Shown here: positions 7,624 through 17,501 of the stretch, piece by piece
Position numbering within the stretch: the first letter of the stretch is position 1
Layout of the letters: the number at the start of each line of letters is the position of its first letter
Assembly: GCA_027486655.1 (NCBI GenBank)
Contig: JAIXOR010000024.1
Span: 1 to 64,000 of the forward strand
Direction: 5' to 3'
Length of the DNA stretch: 64,000 bases
Source: Verrucomicrobiaceae bacterium
GTDB taxonomy: Bacteria; Verrucomicrobiota; Verrucomicrobiia; Verrucomicrobiales; Akkermansiaceae
The notes under the pieces: generated by a model
Database searches by the model: none
What the model was told of the DNA's origin: nothing
The model's input: only the letters and a program-made list of their open reading frames with translations
Program-made: the position numbers and the translations under genes

Positions 7624-9551
7624 TCGGGACGCAGGATCGCAAGATAACCGCCGCCGGGATTCATCTTCACGCTGAGCGGCTTCGACGCGCTGAGGCCTTT
7701 CGTTTTCCCGGCTTGGAACTCGTCGGGTTTCGCACCATCGCCCAGCCATACCGCATGATGGTTCCTTTCCCCGAGGAAGGGAAGCGAAACGGCATCCAGG
7801 CTCACCGCCTCGTTCTCATTGCCGTTGATGATGCCGACATACCAATCCTTGCCCTTGCGGCGGGCGAAGGCGGCGATGCTTCCGGGTTTCGAGACGCCGA
7901 GCACCACCGTCTCATCCCAGGTGGACGGGATCGACTGATAGATCGCACGCTGCACCGATCCCGCGGGCAAGGCGGCGGCGCTGAGCTCGGGACCGCTGGC
8001 CCAGTGCTGCATCGGCGAGCAAAACACCACGCCGAGCGCGAGTTGATGGGCCCAGGTGGATTTGCCACGCAGCTCGGGGTTTTCCCCTTGGGCGAAGAGG
8101 CCGGGGGTGTAGTCGCAGTAGCCGGAGAGGCCGCAGAGGAAGGCGACGATGCTGGCATCGGCAGGAGCGGCACCGGCCTCCATGCCGAGCACCGGTTCCT
8201 GCGTGATCGCATTCGGCCAGGTGCGGGCCTGGCCGGTGGGCTTCACGGCGCCGTGGAAATTGACGAGCAGTTGGCGCTCGGCGCACATCTGATAGACGAT
8301 CGGCATGTAGCCCAGCGTCTTCGTCCCCTCGCCGATGAGCGGGTTGCCGTGGAGGAAGTCGATCTTGATGCCGGAGAGGCCCGCGTCGCGGCACTTGTCG
8401 AGGAATCCACGGAGGTTCGCGTAGTTGTCGGCGGAATCCGGAACGCGGTCGCCGTCGGCGGTATCTTTCCAGGCGATGAGTTTGACCTTTTTCGCCTTCG
8501 CGTATGCGGCGAGTTCAGCGAGCGTCTTCCACTTGTCCGGCCACATTTCCCAGCCGTCGTCCACGGTGTTGTATTCGAATCCGAGTTCCGCCGCCATGTC
8601 GATGAAGCGCTTCTGATGCTCCACCGTCACGCCGCCGCGGGCGCGGGCATGGGGATCGAGCCAACTCCAGGCCGAGCGTCCGGGCTGGATCCACGGGGTT
8701 TCCGCGCCTTGCGGATAGAGTTTCGGGTCCGGTGCGGGCGAAAGATGGGTGACGAGCTGGCGGCCTTGCATGACCGCGTTGAGATCCGCGCCGACCATCA
8801 CCACACGCCATGCCGTGGGTGAGCCGCCGTTGACGGTCCACTCGGCGTCGTATTTGAAATTCGCGCCGATATTTTCCGCGGAGTCGAACTTGAAGCTGAG
8901 ACCCGAGTAGTTCCACGGATCGGCCTCGGTGATGCCGACGTAGCCTTGGCCGCCGGGGAGTTCGGCCAACAGCGGGCCGACGACTTCCTTGCCGACCGGC
9001 AGGCCGCCGACACTGGCGGATTGCGCGCGGTCCGAATAGTCGCCGTGGCTGTTGGTGCGGAACCAGACCTTCGTTTGAACCGGAAGTTTCCACGAACTGG
9101 CCTCACCGGAAATCCTGCGGGCCCCATTGCCGGGAACGATGTAGCGGAACCCGATGCCGCCATCGAAGGCACGGAGCTCAACCTTCAGTGGATCGCCATC
9201 GCGCTCGGCGGTGATGGTCACCCGCTGATCGTGGCTTTTGAGCAGGCTCTCGTCGCCGTTCAGGCGGTATTGCACGCGCTGTTCGGTTGTTTCACCGGCT
9301 TTCAGGCCTTTCACCGCGCTGCCAAGATCCGCGCCATCGACGGTGACGCCGAGGCGGGATGCATCGAGCATCGTTTTCCCGTCTCGCTGGACCTGATAGA
9401 AAAGTTGCCCGTCGCGAAGCGTGAGTGTGGCGGCGAGTTTTCGATCGGGGCTGGCCAAGGTGAACGAATCCACAGCCTCCACCGGCAGGGAGACGAACAG
9501 GAAAAGGCAAAACGCGGGGGCCAGGGTATCCGGGCGGAGTGACGGGATCAT
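7620..9551 (-). CDS. secreted GH97 glycosidase, retaining alpha-galactosidase-like
   Basis: This 643-residue protein has a signal peptide (1-26), the N-terminal GH97 beta-sandwich (about 28-270), the catalytic barrel (about 280-540) and a C-terminal beta domain ending in GGGYLAILRPE. In the barrel, SGIKIDF places an aspartate at 398, where retaining GH97 enzymes carry their nucleophile; inverting members use glutamates instead. ITQEPVLGMEAG supplies the likely acid/base Glu452. The family contains calcium-dependent alpha-glucosidases and alpha-galactosidases; the aspartate favours the retaining, alpha-galactosidase-type branch. The stop overlaps the next ATG (ATGA), and the start lies 23 bases after the preceding GH29-like gene. 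Confidence 0.92.
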   Translation of the reverse strand: MIPSLRPDTLAPAFCLFLFVSLPVEAVDSFTLASPDRKLAATLTLRDGQLFYQVQRDGKTMLDASRLGVTVDGADLGSAVKGLKAGETTEQRVQYRLNGDESLLKSHDQRVTITAERDGDPLKVELRAFDGGIGFRYIVPGNGARRISGEASSWKLPVQTKVWFRTNSHGDYSDRAQSASVGGLPVGKEVVGPLLAELPGGQGYVGITEADPWNYSGLSFKFDSAENIGANFKYDAEWTVNGGSPTAWRVVMVGADLNAVMQGRQLVTHLSPAPDPKLYPQGAETPWIQPGRSAWSWLDPHARARGGVTVEHQKRFIDMAAELGFEYNTVDDGWEMWPDKWKTLAELAAYAKAKKVKLIAWKDTADGDRVPDSADNYANLRGFLDKCRDAGLSGIKIDFLHGNPLIGEGTKTLGYMPIVYQMCAERQLLVNFHGAVKPTGQARTWPNAITQEPVLGMEAGAAPADASIVAFLCGLSGYCDYTPGLFAQGENPELRGKSTWAHQLALGVVFCSPMQHWASGPELSAAALPAGSVQRAIYQSIPSTWDETVVLGVSKPGSIAAFARRKGKDWYVGIINGNENEAVSLDAVSLPFLGERNHHAVWLGDGAKPDEFQAGKTKGLSASKPLSVKMNPGGGYLAILRPE

Positions 9552-9574
9552 GAGGGATGTTTGTTAGATATGGA

Positions 9575-12500
9575 TCAGGAACCGGGACTTTCGATCACCA
9601 GCGTCCCGCCTCCGGTGATGAGGCCGGGATGGGATGCGGCGGTGTAGGAACCTGCGGCAAGCGCGGTGCCATCCGGCAGTTTCACAGGAAGCCGGAAGAC
9701 CACCCGGGTGTCATCCGCGAGATGGATCCCGGGCTTCACACCGGTGAGTTGGAGCGCCTGACCGCGCAGCGTGTATCCGCCCGTGCGAAACACGAGGCGG
9801 TTCGCGCGGACCGGGGCGGCCACGTCGATGCTGCCGCCCTTGCCGGAGAAGACGGCGAGATGGTCCTCCGCTCCAAGATCGAGCCATTTTGCGGCGGCGG
9901 CTCCGTCGTACCAGTTGGAAGCCGACGGCTCCCAGACTCCGGATTCCCCCCGGCCCTCCGCGCCCCAGAACATGGGACTGGCGGATGCGGATTCGCCCTT
10001 GTGGATGCGCACGCCGTCGACGGTGAGCCGCACGCTGGAAAAATTCACGCCGCTGGAGTTCGCCGCGTTGCTGAAGCTCAGCTTGTGGGATCCGGGCACG
10101 AGATTCGTCTGCCGGAACACCGGCGCGCCCGTGAGCCGCACCGGTGACCAGTGGTTCACGCCCACCCAAGATGACGAACCCGCGCTTTCCAGTGAGTAGT
10201 GCGCGGTCCGTGATTCATCGTCGCGCGTGGCGAACAACTCCACTCCGGAGCCCTGGAAGGAGATCGATCCGATGGCATTCTTCAGGATGCTCACATGCTC
10301 GTCGTCGCCAAGTTCGCCGAAGCCCCTGACCGTTTCCTTAGACCAGTAGTCCGGGCGGGTGACCACGAAACCGTCGAGCGCCGAGATGAAACCGGCAGGA
10401 TGCGGGTTGGTGTATTGACCCACGATCGTATGCGACTGGTTGGGCAGCCCCTCGATTCGAACAAGCGTGCGCGTCGTCTGGCCCCCGTGGCAGTGAACGG
10501 TCGAGTGCGGTTGACCGTTGAGCGTGAGCGCCAGATCACCGCTGCCATGGGCGGAACCTCCAAGCACCTCCACCGCCGTGCCATGGAAGGTGAAGGTGAA
10601 ACGCTGTCCGTTGATCCAAGCGGCGCCGCGCGGCTCCCATGGACCCTCCAGTGCTGCGGACCGTGGATCATGCCGGGTCGTGGTGGAGAAGACCATTTCC
10701 GGATCCGAGTCGTTGATCAGATCGCTCACTTGGAATGCATCCACCGTCATCACCTCACCGCCACGCTTGGTGCCGGTGAGCGTGTGGGTTCCGCGTGGCA
10801 GTCCGTGCTTCGTGAACACCGGAAGGAAAGTCCCCTGCCCTTTTGATAGATCCACAGTTCCCACGGAAACCCCGTCCAACGAAAGCTCCACAAGACCACG
10901 GTCCGGCCCCATGGAGCCGATCCAGCGGACGTCGGTGCCTTCAAAGGTGAAGGAAAACGAATCGCCATCCGCGGTCGCCCGCTGGGAGTCCGCACGGTAT
11001 TCCCCGCCGGTGGCCGTACGCTGGTATCGCCACGAGCCGCCGTTGTAGTTCACGGCGCGGCTGGTGTTGTTGACGAAGCCCACGCCGCCCGGGGCGATCA
11101 CCTCCAGCGCGATCACGGTATCGGGTTTGCGCCAAGTCATGCCATCCGGCAGCGTCAGGGTGACGCCGCGGTTGCTCTGATAGAGACCCAGCTTCTGCCC
11201 GCCATCCAGCAGCACCGCCGTGCCAAACACCTTGCCATCGGCCGGCGGCGGAAGCGTGAGCGTGTTGCCAACCGGAGCCTTGAGCACATGCAGGAACTCG
11301 CGCCGGTCATCCGCCGATTTCGTGGCGACTCCCCAGGACAGATTCGAAAGCTTCACCACCGCTCCGCTGAATGGAGCCGGATAGGACGTGCTCGGGCGGG
11401 TGTTCCTGACCGACTCCGCGATCGGCTTCAGAAGCTTCACAAAGCCAACGAGGATCGGCCGCGCCTTCGCATCGAGGCCGCCGCGGGTCCCTGCGCCGGG
11501 ACCATGGGCATCGATGCTCCATTGGATGCCGCCGCCCTGCGTGTTCGCCGCGGCCTGGATGACGGTGGTGATCAGCATGTCCTCCGCCGACTTTGCGGTT
11601 TGGTGGAAAATCTGGTATTGCGATGCCATGCGCCCTTCATGGAACTCCCACTGGACTTCCTGCACTCCGCCATCGACGCCATAACTCTGGAATCCGCCAT
11701 TGTTGTGGGTGAGCACAAGCTCCGGATTGCGCTCCTTGATCGTACGCATCAGGCGGCGGTAATCGACGACCTTGTCCTGGGTGCAGTCCTGGAAGTTTTC
11801 ATCGAGCCAAAGCCCGTCCAGGCGCTCTCCATAACGGTCGACCAGTTCGGCAAACAGGTCGTTGATCCAATCGTTGTGGGGTTCAGCCACCGGCTGATAG
11901 GGGTGACAGTAGAAAAACGCGCGCACGCCGCGTTTCCGGCACTCATCCAACAGGTCGCCCAGCAAATCCCGCTTCGGAGAGTCCGGCCTGCCGGGGGCCC
12001 ACTTGTCCATTGCGGTGCTGGGAAACAGCGGACAGGTTCCCGAGTGCCACGCGGTGAAGACCACATACTGCGCGCCGGCTTCGACCAGTTGGTTGACGTA
12101 GTTGGGAACGTCGAAGGAGTCGGCGAGTTCATCGATGGATTTGGCAACGGACCCGTCGGCATTCGGCATGCCTGCGGTCATGCCGTAACCGTTCCAGACA
12201 TAGTGGCTGAAGATACCGTATTTGAGGTCCTGCCATTGTTCGCGCCTGGTAGGTCCGCGTTCTGGAACGACAAGCTTTCCGGCAAGTGCGGCGGACTCAA
12301 GGGGCCCTTCGCCGAGCGGCCCCCAAACGCCCGGTGCCAGGCGTTCGCCATTCTGATGGAGATCGATCCGGCGATTGCCAGGCGGCGGCACAAACCGGGC
12401 CTTGCCCATGAGATGGACCCGCAGGTCGTCCGGGATGCGCGCGGCGGATAGATCGAGCACGCCCTCATAAACCGTGATGAATCCCGAGATGCGGACCTCA

Positions 12501-12823
12501 CCCGCGATCTTCAAAGTGCCGGGGCCATCTTTGACAAAACCACAGGCACCCCCGGTTTCCAGAATGCCACCTTCAAAAGCCAGATCCACAGCGCCCGGGC
12601 CGTCAGCGACCGTGAAAGCGCATACCGAGGAAACCTCGCGCGGAATGCGCACCGGATCGGTTACCTTCAGCGCCTCCTCCGAATTGAACGTGAATCCCGG
12701 CCGGGCTGGATCCGTGGAAACCCCGGCCATCTTCGCCAGATCTGCCTTGGCATCGACGAAAAACGCAGCGAATGTTAGAAAGACGTAGATGGGCGCCAGC
12801 GCGCAATCGATGTTTGATTTCAT
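9575..12823 (-). CDS. GH29-like glycosidase embedded in PATR-like beta-strand modules
   Basis: This 1082-residue secreted protein opens its operon. After a signal peptide (about 1-27) comes a beta-strand module with the PATR signature (FVKDGPGTLKIAGE, then ITVYEGVLDLSAA). A GH29-like barrel starts near 190, with YGIFSHYVWNGYG (202-214), VVFTAWHSGTCPLFP (254-268) and LDGLWLDENF. Asp341 of the last motif sits where GH29 has its nucleophile. The usual KHHDGF pair of histidines is replaced by a single histidine. The C-terminal part has several GVNFSSVRLTVDG-type beta-sandwich modules and ends in a second PATR-like half (RANRLVFRTGGYTLRGQALQ). It resembles the protein at 28259-31531 throughout and the one at 17502-23114. 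The activity is probably fucosidase-like but the subfamily is divergent. Confidence 0.88.
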   Translation of the reverse strand: MKSNIDCALAPIYVFLTFAAFFVDAKADLAKMAGVSTDPARPGFTFNSEEALKVTDPVRIPREVSSVCAFTVADGPGAVDLAFEGGILETGGACGFVKDGPGTLKIAGEVRISGFITVYEGVLDLSAARIPDDLRVHLMGKARFVPPPGNRRIDLHQNGERLAPGVWGPLGEGPLESAALAGKLVVPERGPTRREQWQDLKYGIFSHYVWNGYGMTAGMPNADGSVAKSIDELADSFDVPNYVNQLVEAGAQYVVFTAWHSGTCPLFPSTAMDKWAPGRPDSPKRDLLGDLLDECRKRGVRAFFYCHPYQPVAEPHNDWINDLFAELVDRYGERLDGLWLDENFQDCTQDKVVDYRRLMRTIKERNPELVLTHNNGGFQSYGVDGGVQEVQWEFHEGRMASQYQIFHQTAKSAEDMLITTVIQAAANTQGGGIQWSIDAHGPGAGTRGGLDAKARPILVGFVKLLKPIAESVRNTRPSTSYPAPFSGAVVKLSNLSWGVATKSADDRREFLHVLKAPVGNTLTLPPPADGKVFGTAVLLDGGQKLGLYQSNRGVTLTLPDGMTWRKPDTVIALEVIAPGGVGFVNNTSRAVNYNGGSWRYQRTATGGEYRADSQRATADGDSFSFTFEGTDVRWIGSMGPDRGLVELSLDGVSVGTVDLSKGQGTFLPVFTKHGLPRGTHTLTGTKRGGEVMTVDAFQVSDLINDSDPEMVFSTTTRHDPRSAALEGPWEPRGAAWINGQRFTFTFHGTAVEVLGGSAHGSGDLALTLNGQPHSTVHCHGGQTTRTLVRIEGLPNQSHTIVGQYTNPHPAGFISALDGFVVTRPDYWSKETVRGFGELGDDEHVSILKNAIGSISFQGSGVELFATRDDESRTAHYSLESAGSSSWVGVNHWSPVRLTGAPVFRQTNLVPGSHKLSFSNAANSSGVNFSSVRLTVDGVRIHKGESASASPMFWGAEGRGESGVWEPSASNWYDGAAAAKWLDLGAEDHLAVFSGKGGSIDVAAPVRANRLVFRTGGYTLRGQALQLTGVKPGIHLADDTRVVFRLPVKLPDGTALAAGSYTAASHPGLITGGGTLVIESPGS

Positions 12824-13381
12824 CCGGAGATTGAGAGGACCTGCTGCAACAAACGGCCGACCTTGTGCAAGTCTGTCACTGGCACTCTGGCGATTCCATG
12901 GACTTTTCCGGTGTTGTCATGCACCCGGTGAACGAACGCCGTTTTCCACATCAAAAGCCTTGAAAACCGGCGAAAACCGTCGGCGTGACAAAAAGAAGGT
13001 TGTTGCGCATTCACAGGCATATCGATACGGGCCCCGCAGTTTCGCGCGGAGGTCTTCTTGGTCATGACCGGCATGGCTCTTTGCTCCGACCAAATCACGA
13101 AGTCTTTTGACGAAGCGTAACCCATGGCTGCACTGAACCAACCTTCTGTCCAGCCGCTGGGGATGAAGGGGGCACACCTCAGCATCGAGTTGCCGAATTC
13201 AGGCTTGAGGCAGGATTTCTCATCGTTAAAAGCCTGCTATTTCCGGAACATCCGTTACAGGTGCTGTGGCGTCGAAGATGGCAGCCCCACCGAAGAACAG
13301 CGAGCGGAGTGTGATTGTCATGGAATGAGAGGAATCACGAGCTGGGCCGGGAACGGCGAAGCCGAGTGCGGATGCAGGGAC
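12824..13381. other. intergenic region, promoter side of the 12823-3324 operon
   Basis: This stretch of 558 bases holds no gene I can support. One minus-strand frame of 121 codons (12820-13185) shows no family features. The notable content is the motif at 12896-12925, which recurs upstream of another operon. No clear terminator for the gene ending at 13382 was found. Confidence 0.5.
12896..12925. promoter_or_regulatory. conserved 30-bp motif, site A
   Basis: On the plus strand it reads ATGGACTTTTCCGG, six bases, then CATGCAC and a CGG two bases on. The same arrangement (ATGGACTTTT, CGG, TTG, CATGCAC) recurs at 56711-56742, again upstream of a glycosidase operon. This copy lies about 75 bases before the ATG at 12823. 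It could be a repressor or activator operator; the protein that binds is unknown. Confidence 0.5.
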
Positions 13382-15190
13382 TCAGGGGTTGCCGGGGTCG
13401 CCGAAGACTTCCACTTGCTTGATGAAAAGAGGCGCGGCACTTGCGGAGTGAATCTGAAGTTTCACATACCGAGCCGCAACGCCGGGAATATGCGCTCCGG
13501 CCGTGAACTGGGTAACCGGCACATCCCACACGGCGGCATCCGAGTCTGCTTTCCAAACGGAGGTCCATGTTGCCTTGTTCTCTGAGATGAGCAGTTCCAG
13601 TCCCTTCGCCCCGGTGCTGCCGGGAGGGTTGGTGATGCGCACGCCTTTCACGTTTTTGCGTGCTCCCAAGTCGATGACGGCCCACGGGCTCGTTTCGCTG
13701 TTGGTTTGGATGGCAATGGTTGCGTCCTTGCCGGTTTCGGTGGAACTGGTTTCGAGCTTGGCTGTGCCAGAAATCAATTGGCCGTAGCCAGGACCATCGA
13801 AGATCGACGCCACTCCTCGATCCGGGGAAGTTTTGGAAACCGGGCGATCCAGCTTGAGTTCGATCACCGTGTTCAGCGGGTTGCGGTCTTTCTCCGCGAG
13901 GGTCAGTGAAATACCTGTCGGGGTTTGTTCGAACTTCACCGTGCCCCCGGTGAGGGTTTTGGCGTAAAGGATTTTCCCTTCAATCGGCGGGAGCGAGAGC
14001 GTTTCACCCGGCCAACTCAGGACGTGGACGAACACCGTATCGCCCCGGTAAGTCGTGCCACCCCAAGCGGCGTTGCGCAGAGGACCGCCGCGTGTTTGGT
14101 AAACACTACCACCGTATTTTTCCATCCAGTCACCGACGACCTTAAGCACCTCAATCTCCTTCGGAGCAACTTCGCCTGTGGGCATCGGGCCGACGTTCAG
14201 CATCAGGTTGCCGTCGCCCGTGACGCACTGGATCAGCAGATCGATGACCTGCTTGGGTGTCTTGACCGGGGAATTCGGTTCATATCCCCAACTGCCGGTA
14301 AGCGTGACACACGACTCCCATGGCCGATGCGCTTGAAAAGCACCCACGTGTTGCTCAGGCGTATCAAAATCTCCGGGGATCGAGGCGCGGTTGTTGATGA
14401 GGATGTTCGGCTGCAATTCACGGACCATCCGGTAAAGCCGCTCGGAGTCCCAATCCTCCTCCTTGAACATGCCGCCCCACCAAGCGGCGTCGAACCAGAG
14501 GATGTCGATCTTGCCGTATTTCATCAGCAACTCGCGGACCGCATTGAATTGGTATTCGATGTATTTCTTGTGATCGCGCGCTGGATCCGTTCCGCGCGGG
14601 TCATACTGCGGATGATACCATTCGCGCTGGGCGAAGTAGAAGCCGATCGGCATCTTGGCCGCGTGGGCCGCATCGACCAGTTCCTTGAGGTAATCGCGAC
14701 CGAAGGGGCTTTGGGTGATCTTGTAATCCGAGAATGCCGTGTCCCACATGTGGAAGCCGTCGTGGTGCTTGGTGATCACGACGATGTATTTCATGCCGGT
14801 CTTCCGGGCCAGTTCCACCCACTTCTTCGCGTCGAACTTCTCGATGGTGAAATCCTTGTAGAGACTGTCGTAGATTTCATCCGGGATCGGCCCGACTCCG
14901 CCATCGGGTTTGATCCGCGTTTGCCTCCCCCACCCCAGTTCCACGCCTTTCAAGCTGGCCACCCCAAAGTGGATGAACATGCCAAAGCGGGCGTCCTGCC
15001 ACCATTTCTCGGTGCCCTTCGGCGCGAAGGAACTGGCGTCCCAGCGCTCTTCGGAGAACGTCTGGAACTTATGGGGCGGGTTGTGCTCCGGCAACAATGG
15101 ACCACGGACCGAAGTCTGACTGTGAAGCGACTGGCAGAGCGAGAAAGCGGTGACAGCGAAGGCTGTTAGTGTGCAGATTTCAGGTTTCAT
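13382..15190 (-). CDS. secreted GH29 alpha-L-fucosidase with discoidin-like C-terminus
   Basis: This 602-residue enzyme has a signal peptide (1-24) and a textbook GH29 barrel. ARFGMFIHFG lies at 67-76 and TKHHDGF at 140-146. IDILWFDAAWW places the nucleophile at Asp234, and GDGNLMLNVGPMPTGE is the late barrel motif. A small beta domain follows at about 385-450. From about 465 an F5/8 type C (discoidin-like) module runs to the end, closing with ARYVKLQIHS and QVEVFGDPG. It should act on terminal alpha-L-fucose and bind a glycan through the last module. It lies 149 bases downstream of another GH29 gene; the spacer holds two TGCAGGAT words and may carry a promoter. Confidence 0.95.
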   Translation of the reverse strand: MKPEICTLTAFAVTAFSLCQSLHSQTSVRGPLLPEHNPPHKFQTFSEERWDASSFAPKGTEKWWQDARFGMFIHFGVASLKGVELGWGRQTRIKPDGGVGPIPDEIYDSLYKDFTIEKFDAKKWVELARKTGMKYIVVITKHHDGFHMWDTAFSDYKITQSPFGRDYLKELVDAAHAAKMPIGFYFAQREWYHPQYDPRGTDPARDHKKYIEYQFNAVRELLMKYGKIDILWFDAAWWGGMFKEEDWDSERLYRMVRELQPNILINNRASIPGDFDTPEQHVGAFQAHRPWESCVTLTGSWGYEPNSPVKTPKQVIDLLIQCVTGDGNLMLNVGPMPTGEVAPKEIEVLKVVGDWMEKYGGSVYQTRGGPLRNAAWGGTTYRGDTVFVHVLSWPGETLSLPPIEGKILYAKTLTGGTVKFEQTPTGISLTLAEKDRNPLNTVIELKLDRPVSKTSPDRGVASIFDGPGYGQLISGTAKLETSSTETGKDATIAIQTNSETSPWAVIDLGARKNVKGVRITNPPGSTGAKGLELLISENKATWTSVWKADSDAAVWDVPVTQFTAGAHIPGVAARYVKLQIHSASAAPLFIKQVEVFGDPGNP

Positions 15191-15339
15191 GGATGGAGGT
15201 TTCAGCTTGCAGGCCCGTAATGCAGGATTGAAAGAGGCCGATATCCTGTGAGTTTAACCGTCATTGATCCGATGTAATTTTGCAGGATAATGTAAGGTTT
15301 GAAACCTGCGAGTATTCGTAATTCATCATGATGGATATC

Positions 15340-17478
15340 TTACTCCGGGCGGAGTGTGACGACCCGCAGGTTGATGGTTTTCCATGCCTGTGGGTCGGCG
15401 GCACGGATACGGATGACTTGCTGACCGGGTGCCTTGACTTCGAGCGTGCCAAAATCAAGTGGCGCGTAATCGTCGTAGGATGCGGTCTTGGTCACCTCCG
15501 CGCGGATGGGTGATCCAGCTGCTTCCAGAACCACCGCGATGCCGGATTCCTGCGTGGCAGCCGACGCGGAAATTCTGTATTTCCCGGCATTGGCGAAACT
15601 CACCCTCCACTCGACAGAATCACTGCCGTTGTTCCAATAGCCGAGGTTGGTCTGGCCGTTGCGCTCTTCGCTCCGGATGTTGCCATGCGTGCCGGCAGTC
15701 TCGGGAGTCAGGTTCAGGGAACCATCGGCGGCGGGCTTGACGACCAGGGCCTTGAGCGACACGGCCTTGAGGTTGGTGCCGGTGACCTTCAGGCCGTAGG
15801 CGAAATTGCCCGGTTTCTTGGCTGGAAGCGTGACGACCAGTCCATCTTCGGTTTGCTGCCAGGTGAGTTTTTCGCGACTGCCGAGCAGTTTCACGTCGGT
15901 GATCTTGCCAGCGCCCTCGGCCAACGAGCGGATCACCGCTTTGCCTTCGGTCGGCCAAGCCATCAGGTAGGCATACAGAGCGCCATTGTTAGTCGTGAAT
16001 CGGATGTCCGCCCCGGTGTATGGCGTTTGCGCGTGGTTAGGCCTTAGGTTGCCGTGCTCCATCACCACCCGCCCCTCGCCCCAGACGTCCCACGCGCTGG
16101 ACCCGTGGATTCCCTCGCTGTTGACGTCCATCCAGTCGCCCATGTCCTGCAGCGTCTTCAGACCGCCGGGATCGAGTTCGCCGGATGGCTTGAGTGGGAT
16201 GTTGATGGCGTAGTTCCCATCGCGGGAAACCGCTTCGAGCATCTGGTGGATCACCATGCCGCTGTCGTAGAAAGTTCCGGCCTTATAGAACCACTCGCCG
16301 AGACCGGTCTCGGTCTGCCAGGTGCAGTCCTTTTTGATTTCGCCAGGGACGCTGGACTCGATGTTCACCGCAACGGCACGAGGGTCTTCGTTGCCCTTGG
16401 TGAAGGCCATGGCTTCCAGTTTGCCGCCATTCTTCTTCATGTTCTTGTTGTAAAGGTGGGCGATGACGCGCGGCGTGGCATCGGCGCGCAGGCCTTTGCC
16501 GGTGCCGTGGCCACAGAACGGGTAGCTGCCACCGCCATCGAAATAGATGAAGTCCGGCGAAAACTGGTCGATGGCGTCGATCACGCGGTTCGTCCACTTG
16601 GTGGCATACCAGACCGCGAAATCGCGGTGGACTTTCAGATCGCCGTTCGGGATGCCGTGTGAAAGCGGATCGCGGAAACGCCAGGCGGTACGCTCGTCAT
16701 CCGTTTTTTTGTCGTCCGGATAGGCCACATCCTCCTTGAGGTCGATGCCGTAAAGATCCTTCAAGTCCAGCCCCATGTCCTTCCACCAGGTCTTCTTGCC
16801 GTCGTAGTTTTGCGCGGCGTCATAGGGCACGCCTTTCTTCGGTCCGTCAAGGTCGTGAAGAAACGCCGGTTGATACCACCAGAGCGAGTAGTCGCCGTGG
16901 AAGGCGATGCCAAAGCGGATGCCCTGCGCACGGGCGGCTTTTTCCCAGCCACTGAGGATGTCACGTTTGGGGCCGATCTTCACCGAGTTCCACGGTTGGT
17001 ATTTGGAATTCCACAGGTCGAAGTTGTCGTGGTGCATTCCCTGTCCGATGACATATCTCGCACCGGCGCGTTTGTAGAGTGCCATCAACTTGTTTGGATC
17101 CCACTTTTCCGCCTTCCAGAGTGGAAGCTTGTCCTTGTAGCCAGACTCGCTCGGGTGGCCGAAGCGCTGGAGATGGTTGGAATACACCTCCGTGTATGGC
17201 CCCCACGCCTCGCGCGGCATATAAATCCATTTCGCATACCAGTCGCCATCCTCACCGACCGACTGCGGACCCCAGTGCAGCCACATCCCGATCTTCGCTT
17301 CCCGCCACCACTTCGGTTGTTTGAAATGGTCGCCGAGCGAGTTCCAGGTCGGTTCACACGGACCCGGCGCGATCGGGACATTGATTTTCTCCATGTCGGC
17401 GGCGATTGCAGGAGCTGCAATGCTGAGTCCGAGTGTGAAGAGGGAGGCGGCTTTTATGAGTTGCCGGGTCAAGGTCAT
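15340..17478 (-). CDS. secreted GH29 family protein, long-insert type
   Basis: This 712-residue protein has a signal peptide (MTLTRQLIKAASLFTLGLSI, cleavage after about residue 27) and a GH29 barrel. AKIGMWLHWGPQ lies near 61-72 and GQGMHHDNFDLW at 145-156. DFIYFDGGGS gives the nucleophile candidate Asp314. About 60 extra residues (about 206-270) sit between the barrel strands, and a beta-rich tail follows from about 460. I chose the ATG at 17478 because it puts the signal peptide right at the start; an ATG at 17499 would add seven residues. It follows the giant GH29/PATR gene by 23 bases. The gene at 43480-45579 is its closest relative here. Fucosidase is likely, but a related substrate such as alpha-galactose is possible. 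Confidence 0.9.
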   Translation of the reverse strand: MTLTRQLIKAASLFTLGLSIAAPAIAADMEKINVPIAPGPCEPTWNSLGDHFKQPKWWREAKIGMWLHWGPQSVGEDGDWYAKWIYMPREAWGPYTEVYSNHLQRFGHPSESGYKDKLPLWKAEKWDPNKLMALYKRAGARYVIGQGMHHDNFDLWNSKYQPWNSVKIGPKRDILSGWEKAARAQGIRFGIAFHGDYSLWWYQPAFLHDLDGPKKGVPYDAAQNYDGKKTWWKDMGLDLKDLYGIDLKEDVAYPDDKKTDDERTAWRFRDPLSHGIPNGDLKVHRDFAVWYATKWTNRVIDAIDQFSPDFIYFDGGGSYPFCGHGTGKGLRADATPRVIAHLYNKNMKKNGGKLEAMAFTKGNEDPRAVAVNIESSVPGEIKKDCTWQTETGLGEWFYKAGTFYDSGMVIHQMLEAVSRDGNYAINIPLKPSGELDPGGLKTLQDMGDWMDVNSEGIHGSSAWDVWGEGRVVMEHGNLRPNHAQTPYTGADIRFTTNNGALYAYLMAWPTEGKAVIRSLAEGAGKITDVKLLGSREKLTWQQTEDGLVVTLPAKKPGNFAYGLKVTGTNLKAVSLKALVVKPAADGSLNLTPETAGTHGNIRSEERNGQTNLGYWNNGSDSVEWRVSFANAGKYRISASAATQESGIAVVLEAAGSPIRAEVTKTASYDDYAPLDFGTLEVKAPGQQVIRIRAADPQAWKTINLRVVTLRPE

Positions 17479-17501
17479 GTGTTTGATAGGAGTGAACATG
17501 C

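Noticed and set aside
12820-13185. 121-codon minus-strand frame upstream of the GH29-like/PATR gene
   Set aside because: It has no recognisable domain or signal peptide, it overlaps the start of the next gene, and it contains the conserved regulatory motif.
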